Source: Anaerotignum propionicum (lineage in GTDB: Bacteria > Bacillota > Clostridia > Lachnospirales > Anaerotignaceae). Taken from it: 64,000 nt of DNA. Below the pieces are notes generated by a model, which made no database searches, was not told the DNA's origin, and was given only the letters and a program-made list of their open reading frames with translations. The position numbers were made by a program, and so were the translations under genes. The first letter of the stretch is position 1. Each line of letters opens with the position of its first letter. The stretch covers positions 18,085 to 82,084 of the forward strand of contig NZ_JANGAD010000010.1 in the NCBI RefSeq assembly GCF_024461735.1, in the 5' to 3' direction. This document shows, piece after piece, positions 1 to 7,551 of this stretch.

Positions 1-236
1 GAACAGGATTCTATCTTCTTCTTCGAGATAAGGTTGGCCATGAAGATGCTCTTGCTTTGGTGAAAGATGCATTTCGGTTTATTGTAAATTTCCAGGGAGA
101 GATACCGGGAAGTCAGCCTTATGAATGTGGAAATTATAAAGAACATGATTTGCAATCTGCGAAAGACGATGCGAGAGAAATACTTTCTGTCTTAGAGAGC
201 TGGTCAAAGGAGAAAATGGTGTATAGAACAGAATGA
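1..236 (+). CDS. luxS: S-ribosylhomocysteine lyase, C-terminal part (5' end outside window)
   Basis: Reading frame 3 is open from the window edge to a TGA at 234-236 and gives 77 residues beginning TGFYLLLRDKVGHEDAL. This matches the LuxS C-terminal half after its PMGCQTG segment, including the PYECGNYKEHDL stretch that carries the late Cys and His of the metal site. LuxS cleaves S-ribosylhomocysteine to homocysteine and the AI-2 precursor in the activated methyl cycle. The next two genes turn homocysteine into cysteine, so the order makes metabolic sense. The upstream part, with the HxxEH metal motif, is not in the window. Confidence 0.88.
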   Translation, partial: TGFYLLLRDKVGHEDALALVKDAFRFIVNFQGEIPGSQPYECGNYKEHDLQSAKDDAREILSVLESWSKEKMVYRTE

Positions 237-309
237 TCTTATTGGTTACTTCACAATAAGGTAAACAAAGGAGTTATAAATCATTTTGAAAATTAAGGAG
301 GCTACAAAT

Positions 310-1467
310 ATGGCGTATTATGAAAAATTTGAATCAGCCCTTATCCATGGTGGCGTTTACGGTGATAAATTTACAGGGGCAGTGAACGTCCCCATCTATC
401 AAACATCCACCTTTGAGCAGGAGGGATTAGGCCAGCATAAAGGTTGGGAATATGCCCGCACAGGCAATCCCACTCGACACGCAGTGGAAACGTTGATTGC
501 TGAGCTTGAAGGGGGAAAAGGGGGTTTTGCCTTTTCTTCGGGTATGGCGGCAATTACAGCGGTTTTAAGTTTGTTTCAGACAGGTGACCGTATCATTATT
601 TCAAAAAATGTGTATGGAGGAACTTTTCGTGTTTTAGATAAAATATTTCGTAATTTTGGCATATCGTATGCCTTTGAAGATACCATCGATTTAAATAGCT
701 TGAAAGAAAGACTGACTGAAAATGTAAAGGCGATACTTGTGGAAAGCCCTGCAAATCCCCTTTTAACGGTGACGGACATTGCAGGAATTGCGACGATTGC
801 CAAAGAAAAAGGGATATTAACCATTGTGGATAATACGTTTATGACACCTTATCTTCAAAGACCCCTAGAGCTTGGAGCGGACATTGTTGTACATAGCGCT
901 ACAAAATATCTGGGTGGACATAGTGACCTTATTGCAGGGCTGGTTGTTGTAAAAACAGAAGAGCTGGCGGAACGCCTTGGGTTTATACAAAATGCCACAG
1001 GGGGTGTTCTGGCACCATTTGATTCCTTTTTGCTGGTTCGAGGAATAAAGACACTGGGTGTTCGTATGGATCGTCATGTGGAAAACGCATCAAACGTAGC
1101 AAAATATTTGCAAGAGCATGAGGCGGTAAAGAAGGTATTTTACCCTGGCCTTGGAGATGCCCAAGGGTATGAAATCAATCAAAAGCAAGCGAAAAACGGC
1201 GGAGCAATGATTTCCTTTGAACTAAAGGAAAAATATAATATCAATAAATTTTTCTCTTCTTTAAGACTGATTGCCCTTGCAGAAAGCCTTGGAGGTGTGG
1301 AAAGCCTTGTGTGCCACCCTGCTACCATGACCCATGCCTCCATTCCTGAGGAAAAAAGAAGAGAAATCGGTATCAGTGATGCCTTAATCCGATTATCTAT
1401 CGGTATAGAAGGGATTGAAGACCTTCTCTTTGATTTAGAACAGGCAATTGCAGAAAGTGAGGAATAA
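310..1467 (+). CDS. mccB: Cystathionine gamma-lyase / homocysteine gamma-lyase (PLP)
   Basis: 385-residue Cys/Met-metabolism PLP enzyme. The family signature is visible: SSGMAAI near residue 78, VDNTF near 173 and the PLP lysine in HSATKYLGGHSD near residue 199. It should cleave cystathionine to cysteine, 2-oxobutyrate and ammonia. I start at ATG 310, nine bases after AAGGAGG (295-301). A TTG at 286 is in frame but lies before the ribosome site. The gene ends 2 bp before mccA, and the pair resembles the B. subtilis mccA-mccB reverse transsulfuration genes. Cystathionine gamma-synthase or methionine gamma-lyase activity cannot be excluded by motif alone; luxS and mccA favour the lyase. Confidence 0.85.
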   Translation: MAYYEKFESALIHGGVYGDKFTGAVNVPIYQTSTFEQEGLGQHKGWEYARTGNPTRHAVETLIAELEGGKGGFAFSSGMAAITAVLSLFQTGDRIIISKNVYGGTFRVLDKIFRNFGISYAFEDTIDLNSLKERLTENVKAILVESPANPLLTVTDIAGIATIAKEKGILTIVDNTFMTPYLQRPLELGADIVVHSATKYLGGHSDLIAGLVVVKTEELAERLGFIQNATGGVLAPFDSFLLVRGIKTLGVRMDRHVENASNVAKYLQEHEAVKKVFYPGLGDAQGYEINQKQAKNGGAMISFELKEKYNINKFFSSLRLIALAESLGGVESLVCHPATMTHASIPEEKRREIGISDALIRLSIGIEGIEDLLFDLEQAIAESEE

Positions 1468-1469
1468 TT

Positions 1470-2381
1470 ATGGCTTATTATGAATCTATGCAAGATTTAA
1501 TTGGGAACACCCCCCTTGTGAAGCTGAATCATTTGGAGTTACCCCAAGGGGTACAGCTTTTTGCCAAACTGGAGCTGTATAACCCCTCAGGCAGTGTGAA
1601 GGATAGAACCGGGAAATATATGTTGGCAGATGCCCAGGAACGAGGTATTTTAAAAGAAGGGGGTACTATTGTTGAGGCAACGGCGGGGAATACAGGTTTG
1701 GGAATTGCTTTTGCGGCATTAAACAGTGGCTATAAAGTGATATTTGTTGTGCCCACCAAGTTTTCTGCTGAGAAGCAGACCCTTATGCGTGCCCTTGGGG
1801 CAGAAATCGTCAGTACACCAAGGGAAGAAGGAATGCTGGGTGCGGCGAAAAAGGCTGAGGAAATTCGTGCCTCCATTCCCAATGCCATTTCCTTAGAACA
1901 ATTTAAAAACCAAAGCAACCCCCTGGCTCACTATAAAACCACAGGACCTGAAATCTATCGAGATTTAAATGGAGAGGTGAATTATCTTGTTGCAGGTGCA
2001 GGAAGCGGTGGAACGTATACAGGTGCCCTTCGGTATTTGAAAGAAATGGATGAGGAGGTAATCGGCGTTCTTGCTGACCCTGTGGGTTCAACCATGGGTG
2101 GTGGTGAACATGGGGATTATGATATAGAAGGCATTGGAAATGACTTTATTGCGGAAACCATGGATATGACATTAGTGAATCAGGTAATTAAGATAGACGA
2201 TGAAGAGGCTTTCACGGGAGCAAGGCTTTTAGCGGTGAAGGAAGGGATTTTTGCAGGTTCCTCCTCAGGTGCCGCCCTTAGCGCCGCGTTAAAATTGATT
2301 GCAACGGGAGTACAGGGCAATATTGTCGTTATTTTGCCTGACAGAGGAGACCGTTATTTCAGCAAAAATCTTTATTTGTAA
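1470..2381 (+). CDS. mccA: Cystathionine beta-synthase-type / cysteine synthase family enzyme
   Basis: 303-residue fold-type II PLP enzyme. The PLP lysine lies in SGSVKDRTGK near residue 44, the phosphate-binding loop in EATAGNTGLG, and a second glycine loop in GAGSGGTYTG. It has no C-terminal CBS domain, as in B. subtilis MccA. Pairing with mccB suggests it joins O-acetylserine and homocysteine to cystathionine. It differs clearly from the second homologue at 12954 (cysK), for example ATAGNTG here against PTSGNTG there, so the two probably use different sulfur donors. A terminator follows at 2391. Confidence 0.82.
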   Translation: MAYYESMQDLIGNTPLVKLNHLELPQGVQLFAKLELYNPSGSVKDRTGKYMLADAQERGILKEGGTIVEATAGNTGLGIAFAALNSGYKVIFVVPTKFSAEKQTLMRALGAEIVSTPREEGMLGAAKKAEEIRASIPNAISLEQFKNQSNPLAHYKTTGPEIYRDLNGEVNYLVAGAGSGGTYTGALRYLKEMDEEVIGVLADPVGSTMGGGEHGDYDIEGIGNDFIAETMDMTLVNQVIKIDDEEAFTGARLLAVKEGIFAGSSSGAALSAALKLIATGVQGNIVVILPDRGDRYFSKNLYL

Positions 2382-2390
2382 TTATAATAC

Positions 2391-2437
2391 ATGCAGAGGG
2401 GTAACATTTGAATAGGTTTTTCCTCTGCATTTTTTAT
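2391..2437 (+). terminator. Intrinsic terminator after mccA
   Basis: ATGCAGAGG (2391-2399) pairs with CCTCTGCAT (2422-2430), followed by TTTTTATT. It closes the luxS-mccB-mccA unit. Confidence 0.85.
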
Positions 2438-2477
2438 TCTTCGGAAAGAAAATAGGTAATCAAGGTTCAAATATTTA

Positions 2478-2506
2478 TTGAAAAAAGAAAAGATAGGCAT
2501 TAGAAT
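2478..2506 (+). promoter_or_regulatory. Sigma-A-type promoter for the LysR gene
   Basis: TTGAAA (2478-2483), a 17-base spacer and TAGAAT (2501-2506), about 40 bases before the LysR start codon. Confidence 0.6.
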
Positions 2507-2544
2507 ATAAAAAATCTAATCTTCATATGAAAAGGAGGAATTTT

Positions 2545-3471
2545 ATGACACTGCAACAACTGCATTATGCCATAACCATATCGGAAACTGGTTCGCTGAA
2601 CAAAGCGGCGGAGCTATTATATATAGCCCAGCCCTCATTGACAAATGCCCTAAAAGAATTGGAAAAGGAATTGGGAATCGTAATATTTCATCGTAGCGGG
2701 AGAGGTGTATCGCTGACCAATGATGGCGTGGAGTTTCTTTTGTATGCACGGCAGGTCTATAATCAGTATGAAACCCTATTGGAGAAGTACGGGAAAACAG
2801 GAAATTTAAAAAAGAAATTCGGAATCTCAACCCAGCATTATTCCTTTGTCGTGCAAGCCTTTATTGAGATGGTGAAATGCTTTAATACGGCAGAATACGA
2901 ATTTGCCATTCGTGAAACAAGAACCATGGAAGTCATTGAGGATGTGGATACCTTAAAAAGTGAAATTGGTATTCTTTATCTGTGCGATTTTAACCGTAAA
3001 ATTATGTTAAAGCTGTTGAAGGCTCATAATTTAGAATTTCATAAGCTAATTGAATGTAGTGCCTTTGTTTATTTATGGAGGGGACACCCCTTGGCAAACA
3101 GCAAATCTATACAGCTTTCTCAGCTTGATAATTACCCATGTCTTTCTTTTGAACAGGGGGATAATAGCTCCTTTTTCTTTGCGGAGGAGCTGCTTAGTAC
3201 CAATGAATATGCCCGAACCATTAAGGCAAATGACCGTGCCACCATGTTAAATTTGATGATTGGACTCAATGGATACACCTTGTGTTCCGGTATTATTAGC
3301 GATGAATTGAACGGAGCGGATTTTGTTGCAGTTCCTTTTGAGGCAGATTCTGACAATCCCAATAGTGTTATGGAAATCGGTTATATTGTGAAAAAAAATA
3401 TGCTTCTCAGTGAAATGGGTAAGCTTTATTTACAGATTATCCAGAATGAATTAAAGCAGTATGAAGTCTGA
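2545..3471 (+). CDS. LysR-type transcriptional regulator of the sulfur locus
   Basis: 308 residues with an N-terminal winged helix-turn-helix (LQQLHYAITISETGSLNKAAELLYIAQPSL, split here only by description, residues 2-31) and a periplasmic-binding-like effector domain from about residue 90. ATG 2545 is chosen because AAGGAGG lies at 2532-2538; an ATG at 2527 precedes that site. The gene stands alone between mccA and the metQ leader. By analogy with CmbR, MetR and YtlI regulators it probably senses an amino acid or acetylated precursor and activates the downstream methionine-uptake genes, whose candidate promoter has no good -35 box. Effector and targets are inference. Confidence 0.8.
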   Translation: MTLQQLHYAITISETGSLNKAAELLYIAQPSLTNALKELEKELGIVIFHRSGRGVSLTNDGVEFLLYARQVYNQYETLLEKYGKTGNLKKKFGISTQHYSFVVQAFIEMVKCFNTAEYEFAIRETRTMEVIEDVDTLKSEIGILYLCDFNRKIMLKLLKAHNLEFHKLIECSAFVYLWRGHPLANSKSIQLSQLDNYPCLSFEQGDNSSFFFAEELLSTNEYARTIKANDRATMLNLMIGLNGYTLCSGIISDELNGADFVAVPFEADSDNPNSVMEIGYIVKKNMLLSEMGKLYLQIIQNELKQYEV

Positions 3472-3550
3472 ACGAAACACAAAGAGAAGAGTACACTAAA
3501 TTTAGATCAAGTATTTTATAATTGGCTCCATATAGGTTCAGCCTATAACC

Positions 3551-3563
3551 TATTATACCTATA
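3551..3563. promoter_or_regulatory. Candidate operator/-10 region upstream of the metQ leader
   Basis: TATTATACCTATA occurs here and again, base for base, at 12830-12842 over the cysK promoter -10. TATTAT can serve as a -10 at both places. No good -35 is seen here, which would fit an activator-dependent promoter. The surroundings hold overlapping inverted repeats (TATAGG, CCTATA). Confidence 0.45.
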
Positions 3564-3627
3564 GGATATTAGACAAATGGGTATGCCCATGGTATTGTAT
3601 TAAAAAACATTGAGGGGAGAGGTAATC

Positions 3628-3729
3628 ATGAAAACAAATTTTACAAGATTGGAAAAAATGCATATGTGTATGCGAATGTTGCGGACCAAGGATTGTTGTG
3701 TCAGCCGATGTTGTATGCAAAAAGCGTAG
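3628..3729 (+). CDS. Cys/Met-rich leader peptide (33 aa), candidate attenuator
   Basis: ATG 3628 follows GAGGGGAGAGG (3612-3622) and opens a 33-codon ORF ending TAG at 3727-3729. It contains five Cys codons, as TGT at codon 14 and the pairs 23-24 and 28-29, and seven Met codons counting the start. An intrinsic terminator (3774-3801) stands between its stop and metQ. A short ORF rich in the regulating amino acid, followed by a terminator and then uptake genes, is the layout of ribosome-mediated attenuation, known for trp and his operons and for Cys-codon leader ORFs in actinobacteria. Here it would sense charged tRNA-Cys and perhaps tRNA-Met. CCAAGGATT (3686-3694), next to the first Cys pair, can pair with AATTCTTGG (3766-3774) at the foot of the terminator. 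The mechanism is inference. Confidence 0.68.
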   Translation: MKTNFTRLEKMHMCMRMLRTKDCCVSRCCMQKA

Positions 3730-3773
3730 ATTTGTACGCAGTTTGTGAAAATATCCCTCGCAATGAATTCTTG

Positions 3774-3803
3774 GAAGCCGAAAAATAGAGGCTTCTTTTT
3801 TAT
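3774..3803 (+). terminator. Intrinsic terminator in the metQ leader (attenuator)
   Basis: GAAGCC (3774-3779) pairs with GGCTTC (3790-3795), followed by six T. It sits 44 bases after the leader-peptide stop and 42 bases before metQ, so it must be read through for metQ expression. A small hairpin GCGTA/TACGC (3724-3739) spans the leader stop codon. Confidence 0.75.
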
Positions 3804-3844
3804 TTCAAAAATTAGGAATTTATACTTAGAAAGGATGTTCATTT

Positions 3845-4687
3845 ATGACAAAAAAAATTATTTCAGTATTCTTATCCATTTTGTTGGTTTTATCTATCAG
3901 CGGTTGTGCAAAGCAAAAAGAGGATGCACCCGCTAGAGCTGACAATGGCGCTCCTACAACACTTAAAGTGGGTTTTTGCCCTGGCCCTTACGGAGATATG
4001 TGGAAAACAGCAATTGCCCCTCAATTGGAGGAAAAGGGTTATAAATTCCAGTACATAGAGTTCAGTGATTATGTTCAGCCAAACAATGCCTTAGCAAACA
4101 AAGAAATTGATGTGAATTTGTTTCAGCATTCCATCTATCTGAAAAACTTTTCCACAGAGCATAAGCTGGATTTAAGCCCTGTAACGGAAGTTCCTACAGC
4201 GGGCATGGGTATTTGGTCAAATACCACCAAGAGCTTAAAAGAGGTGGCTGACGGTGCAACGGTAACCATACCCAATGATGAAACAAATCAGGCTCGTGGC
4301 CTTCGTGTTTTGGAGGCGGCAGGCTTGATAACATTAAAGGCAGATACTGACAAAGCAAAGGCAATCCCTGAGGATATTGACAAAAATCCTTATAACTTAA
4401 AAATTGTGCCTACGGAAGCGGCTCAGCTCCCCCGTACCCTTGATAGCGCAGACCTTGCTGTTATCAACGGAAACTTTGCCATCAGCGCAGGCCTTGATTT
4501 TTCTGCTGCACTATTCAACGAAACGTTAGCAGAAGGCTATGTCAATGTGATTGCTGTGAGAACAGAGGATATTAGCTCTCAATTTGTTGCCGATATCAAA
4601 GATGCGGCTACCAATGACACTTTTAAATCTATCATTGAGGATCCCAATGGAATTTTCTATACCTTCCAAAAACCTGTAGGTTGGTAA
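3845..4687 (+). CDS. metQ: Methionine ABC transporter substrate-binding lipoprotein
   Basis: 280 residues. The N-terminus has a lysine-start signal peptide with lipobox SISGC, Cys 21 being the likely lipidated residue. The mature part is NlpA/MetQ type (VGFCPGPYGDMWKTAIAP, FSDYVQPNNAL, VNLFQH). It captures methionine or a related sulfur amino acid outside the membrane for MetN-MetI. AAGGA at 3831-3835 supports ATG 3845. Unusually, metQ comes first and is separated from metN by 350 bases that contain a strong hairpin, so it may be made in excess of the ATPase and permease, as binding proteins often are. Confidence 0.9.
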   Translation: MTKKIISVFLSILLVLSISGCAKQKEDAPARADNGAPTTLKVGFCPGPYGDMWKTAIAPQLEEKGYKFQYIEFSDYVQPNNALANKEIDVNLFQHSIYLKNFSTEHKLDLSPVTEVPTAGMGIWSNTTKSLKEVADGATVTIPNDETNQARGLRVLEAAGLITLKADTDKAKAIPEDIDKNPYNLKIVPTEAAQLPRTLDSADLAVINGNFAISAGLDFSAALFNETLAEGYVNVIAVRTEDISSQFVADIKDAATNDTFKSIIEDPNGIFYTFQKPVGW

Positions 4688-5037
4688 AAATGGATTGGAA
4701 ACTGAGATATGTTGGGTGTCGATTTAGTCGACACCCACGATTGAGGAAAAAATAAAAATTATGAGTGATTTCAAAAACAATCTTAGAAATTATTTATCAA
4801 TGCCCATTTGTTAAGGGTATTCCATATATCACATCTTTGTTTTTTCAAAAATGATTTGGCGAATGCAAATGATTTTAGTTTGTTTTAATAGCTGCATAGG
4901 ATTTATGACTTTTGCTTGAGGATTGTTCAAGGAAGATTAACGGACACGTCGCCAAGTTTCTTAAGTATAGCTGAGTATTTTGGAATGAAAAATGTTTATT
5001 AATGAGAACCAAAATTGAAAAAGATTGGGGGATGGCT
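4688..5037 (+). other. metQ-metN spacer with a strong hairpin
   Basis: GGGTGTCG (4714-4721) pairs perfectly with CGACACCC (4729-4736) around a 7-base loop, with no T tract after it. It may stabilise the metQ mRNA 3' end or terminate weakly. The other 300 bases are AT-rich; I see no ORF with a ribosome site and no convincing promoter. Confidence 0.55.
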
Positions 5038-6054
5038 ATGATTCAATTTAAAAATGTGAGTGTAAGCTTTCCGCAAAAAAACGGAGAATTGCATGCAGTA
5101 AAGGATGTTACCCTTCATATTCGGAAAGGGAAAATATATGGTTTGGTGGGAGCAAGCGGTGCGGGAAAAAGCACATTGCTTCGCACAATCAATTTGCTAG
5201 AACAACCTACCTCGGGAGAGGTGATTGTAAATGGAGAAGTGATTAATCATCTCCGAGGGGAATCCCTCAGGCGTTATCGTCAGAATATTGGTATTATTTT
5301 TCAGCATTTTAATTTGGCATCCAACAAAACTGTTCGTAAAAATATAGAGTTCCCCCTAAGGGCGGCAAATGTACCAAAGGAGGAAATAAAAGAGCGCGTT
5401 GATGAACTGTTGGAGATGGTAGGGCTTAGGGATAAAAGTGAAGAATACCCAGCAAAGCTTAGCGGCGGTCAAAAACAGCGTGTGGGGATTGCCCGTGCAT
5501 TAGCAAACAATGCAAATATATTGCTTTGCGATGAGGCCACCAGCGCTCTTGATCCTGAAACCACAGTTTCCATTTTAAAGCTTTTAGAAAGTATCAATCA
5601 GAAATATGGCATTACCATTATCATGATTACCCATGAAATTGATGTGGTCAAAATGATTTGCAATGAAATGGCAGTGATGAAGGATGGCAGTGTGGTAGAA
5701 AGTGGAAAGGTCATTGACATTATTTCAAAACCGCAAAATGAGTTTACTAAAAAACTAATTTCTAACTCGGAAAATTATGAACTGCCTTCTGAAATCATTA
5801 CTCAGTTTGGTGAGAAAAATATTATCAAGATTACATATTTGGGCAATGAGGCAACAGAGCCAATCCTTTCAAATGCAATTAAAACCAACAATGTGGATAT
5901 CAGCATTTTGCATGGAAAAATCGATTATATCAGTCATGTTCCTGTGGGCACTTTAATTGTAAGCGTTCAGGGTGCTGAAAAGGATGTGGAAAATGCCATC
6001 GAATATATCAGGAGCAAAACCCTAAGAGTGGAGGTGGGTGCAAATGAATTTTAA
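5038..6054 (+). CDS. metN: Methionine ABC transporter ATP-binding protein
   Basis: 338 residues. Walker A GASGAGKST near residue 40, Q-loop at QHFN, ABC signature LSGGQKQRVGIARAL, Walker B ILLCDEATSALD and switch His in ITHEID. A C-terminal NIL domain of about 75 residues follows, the regulatory methionine-binding domain typical of MetN. I place the start at ATG 5038 after GGGGGA; ATG 5002 and 5032 are in frame but lack a properly spaced ribosome site. It overlaps metI by 11 bases, so the two are translationally coupled. Confidence 0.9.
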   Translation: MIQFKNVSVSFPQKNGELHAVKDVTLHIRKGKIYGLVGASGAGKSTLLRTINLLEQPTSGEVIVNGEVINHLRGESLRRYRQNIGIIFQHFNLASNKTVRKNIEFPLRAANVPKEEIKERVDELLEMVGLRDKSEEYPAKLSGGQKQRVGIARALANNANILLCDEATSALDPETTVSILKLLESINQKYGITIIMITHEIDVVKMICNEMAVMKDGSVVESGKVIDIISKPQNEFTKKLISNSENYELPSEIITQFGEKNIIKITYLGNEATEPILSNAIKTNNVDISILHGKIDYISHVPVGTLIVSVQGAEKDVENAIEYIRSKTLRVEVGANEF

Positions 6055-6706
6055 TCTACAAGGTGCCCTTTCTACGGCACTAAAGGAAAGCTTGTTTATG
6101 GTGGGAAATTCTTTGATTGTATCCATACTTCTCGGTGGAGTGATTGGACTGCTTCTATATGTAACTACCTCGAAATTATTCTTTCGAAATAAAGTAATTA
6201 ACGAAATTTGCGGAATCATTGTTAATATTCTTCGATCTATTCCTTTTATTATTTTGTTGGTTACATTAATGCCCATCACAAAGATGATTGTAGGTACAAA
6301 CATCGGCCCTAAAGCAGTGGTAGTACCGTTAACGGTTACCGCAATTGCCTTTTATGCAAGGCTGTCACAAGCCGCTTTTGCGGAGGTGGATAATGGTGTT
6401 TTGGAGGCCGCCAGTGCCTGCGGTGCTCATCCTATAAAAATCATTTTTGGTATTCTTCTTCCGGAAGCTCGAGTGGGTTTGATTAATGGCATTACGGTAA
6501 CAACAATATCTCTTATTGGGTATTCTGCAATGGCAGGAACCGTTGGAGGTGGTGGCATAGGCGACTTGGCAGTTCGGTATGGTTATCAAAGATATGAAAC
6601 GGATGTCATGCTCCTTTGTGTGCTGATTTTGGTCATCATTGTGCAGGGCATTCAGCTTTTTGGAGATAGCATTGCAAAGAAAGCAAATAAAAGAAGTGGT
6701 GGCTAA
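6044..6706 (+). CDS. metI: Methionine ABC transporter permease
   Basis: 220-residue membrane protein with about five hydrophobic segments. It has the ABC permease coupling-loop motif EAASACGAHPIKIIFGILLPEA near residues 119-140. ATG 6044 lies inside the end of metN after GGAGGTGGG. It forms the channel driven by MetN and fed by MetQ. The following oxidoreductase gene begins only 24 bases downstream with no terminator, so transport and catabolic genes are probably cotranscribed. Confidence 0.9.
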   Translation: MNFNLQGALSTALKESLFMVGNSLIVSILLGGVIGLLLYVTTSKLFFRNKVINEICGIIVNILRSIPFIILLVTLMPITKMIVGTNIGPKAVVVPLTVTAIAFYARLSQAAFAEVDNGVLEAASACGAHPIKIIFGILLPEARVGLINGITVTTISLIGYSAMAGTVGGGGIGDLAVRYGYQRYETDVMLLCVLILVIIVQGIQLFGDSIAKKANKRSGG

Positions 6707-6730
6707 AAAAAGAAAATGGAGGTATTAATG

Positions 6731-7264
6731 ATGGTGAATATTCGATGGCATGGAAGGGGAGGTCAGGGTGCGTTTACTGCTGCAAGGCTTTTGGGTGCGG
6801 CATACTCCTCCCATGAAAATCAATACGCCCTTGCATTTCCTTCTTTTGGACCTGAAAGAAGAGGTGCACCCATTCAGGCTTTTACAAAATTAGATACAAA
6901 GCCTGTGGTGAACAGAAGTGAAGTGAATCAGGCAGACTATATTATTTTTCTGGATGACACCCTTTTTACAGAGGGCATTCTAAGGGAGCTTAAGGCGGAT
7001 GGAAAAGTATTGCTGAATACAAAGCAAAGTTTTGATAATTCAAGAATTCTGACAATAGATGCAGACAGTATTGCCGCTGAAACATTGAAACAGCCTATCA
7101 CCAATACCATTATGCTGGGTGCCTTTGCTGAAGTGTTTCAGGGCATAGGTATTCAGGACATTCAAGAGGCAATTCAGCTGCATATGCCTGCAAAGCTTCA
7201 TGACAGAAATATTTTGGCAGTGCAACAGGCGGCGGCGGAAATACATAGGGAGGTAGTTCTATGA
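6731..7264 (+). CDS. 2-oxoacid:ferredoxin oxidoreductase, gamma subunit
   Basis: About 177 residues, starting MVNIRWHGRGGQGA, the hallmark of POR/VOR/IOR gamma subunits, with the FGPERRGAPIQAFTK segment near residue 43. GGAGG at 6718-6722 fits ATG 6731 (8-base gap) or ATG 6728. It is the first of four overlapping genes (gamma, delta, alpha, beta) that make an oxygen-sensitive enzyme converting a 2-oxoacid plus CoA to acyl-CoA, CO2 and reduced ferredoxin. It ends 4 bases into the delta gene. Confidence 0.87.
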   Translation: MVNIRWHGRGGQGAFTAARLLGAAYSSHENQYALAFPSFGPERRGAPIQAFTKLDTKPVVNRSEVNQADYIIFLDDTLFTEGILRELKADGKVLLNTKQSFDNSRILTIDADSIAAETLKQPITNTIMLGAFAEVFQGIGIQDIQEAIQLHMPAKLHDRNILAVQQAAAEIHREVVL

Positions 7265-7551
7265 AACCCTATTTGAGAGATAAAGTGCCCACCACACTTT
7301 CAGACATCCCCGATAACACTGCATACGAAGCGGGATTTCTGGTTACAAAAAATGCGGGCTGGCGAAACATCCGACCTGTGGTTGATTTGGAGAAATGTGT
7401 TGGGTGCTTACAATGCTATTTGTACTGTCCCGACGGTGTGATTTCTAGAGAAGGAAATAAAGTTACGTTAGATTATGATTTTTGCAAAGGTTGTGGCATT
7501 TGCAAAAAGATGTGCCGTTTTGAGGCAATCGATATGGAGGTGGAAAAATAA
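7261..7551 (+). CDS. 2-oxoacid:ferredoxin oxidoreductase, delta (ferredoxin) subunit
   Basis: 96 residues with two CxxCxxCxxxC clusters (CVGCLQCYLYCP and CKGCGICKKMC) that bind two [4Fe-4S] centres. It passes electrons from the TPP site to free ferredoxin. ATG 7261 overlaps the end of the gamma gene, and its TAA shares a base with the alpha ATG at 7551. The separate delta subunit is the four-subunit arrangement of archaeal and some clostridial enzymes rather than the single-chain clostridial PFOR. Confidence 0.9.
   Translation: MKPYLRDKVPTTLSDIPDNTAYEAGFLVTKNAGWRNIRPVVDLEKCVGCLQCYLYCPDGVISREGNKVTLDYDFCKGCGICKKMCRFEAIDMEVEK

Noticed and set aside
286..309. TTG start for mccB adding eight residues
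   Set aside because: The ribosome site AAGGAGG lies after this TTG and directly before ATG 310.
3745..3936. Frame across the metQ leader terminator
   Set aside because: It overlaps the terminator and metQ in another frame and lacks a start with ribosome site; the 3628-3729 ORF and metQ explain the region.
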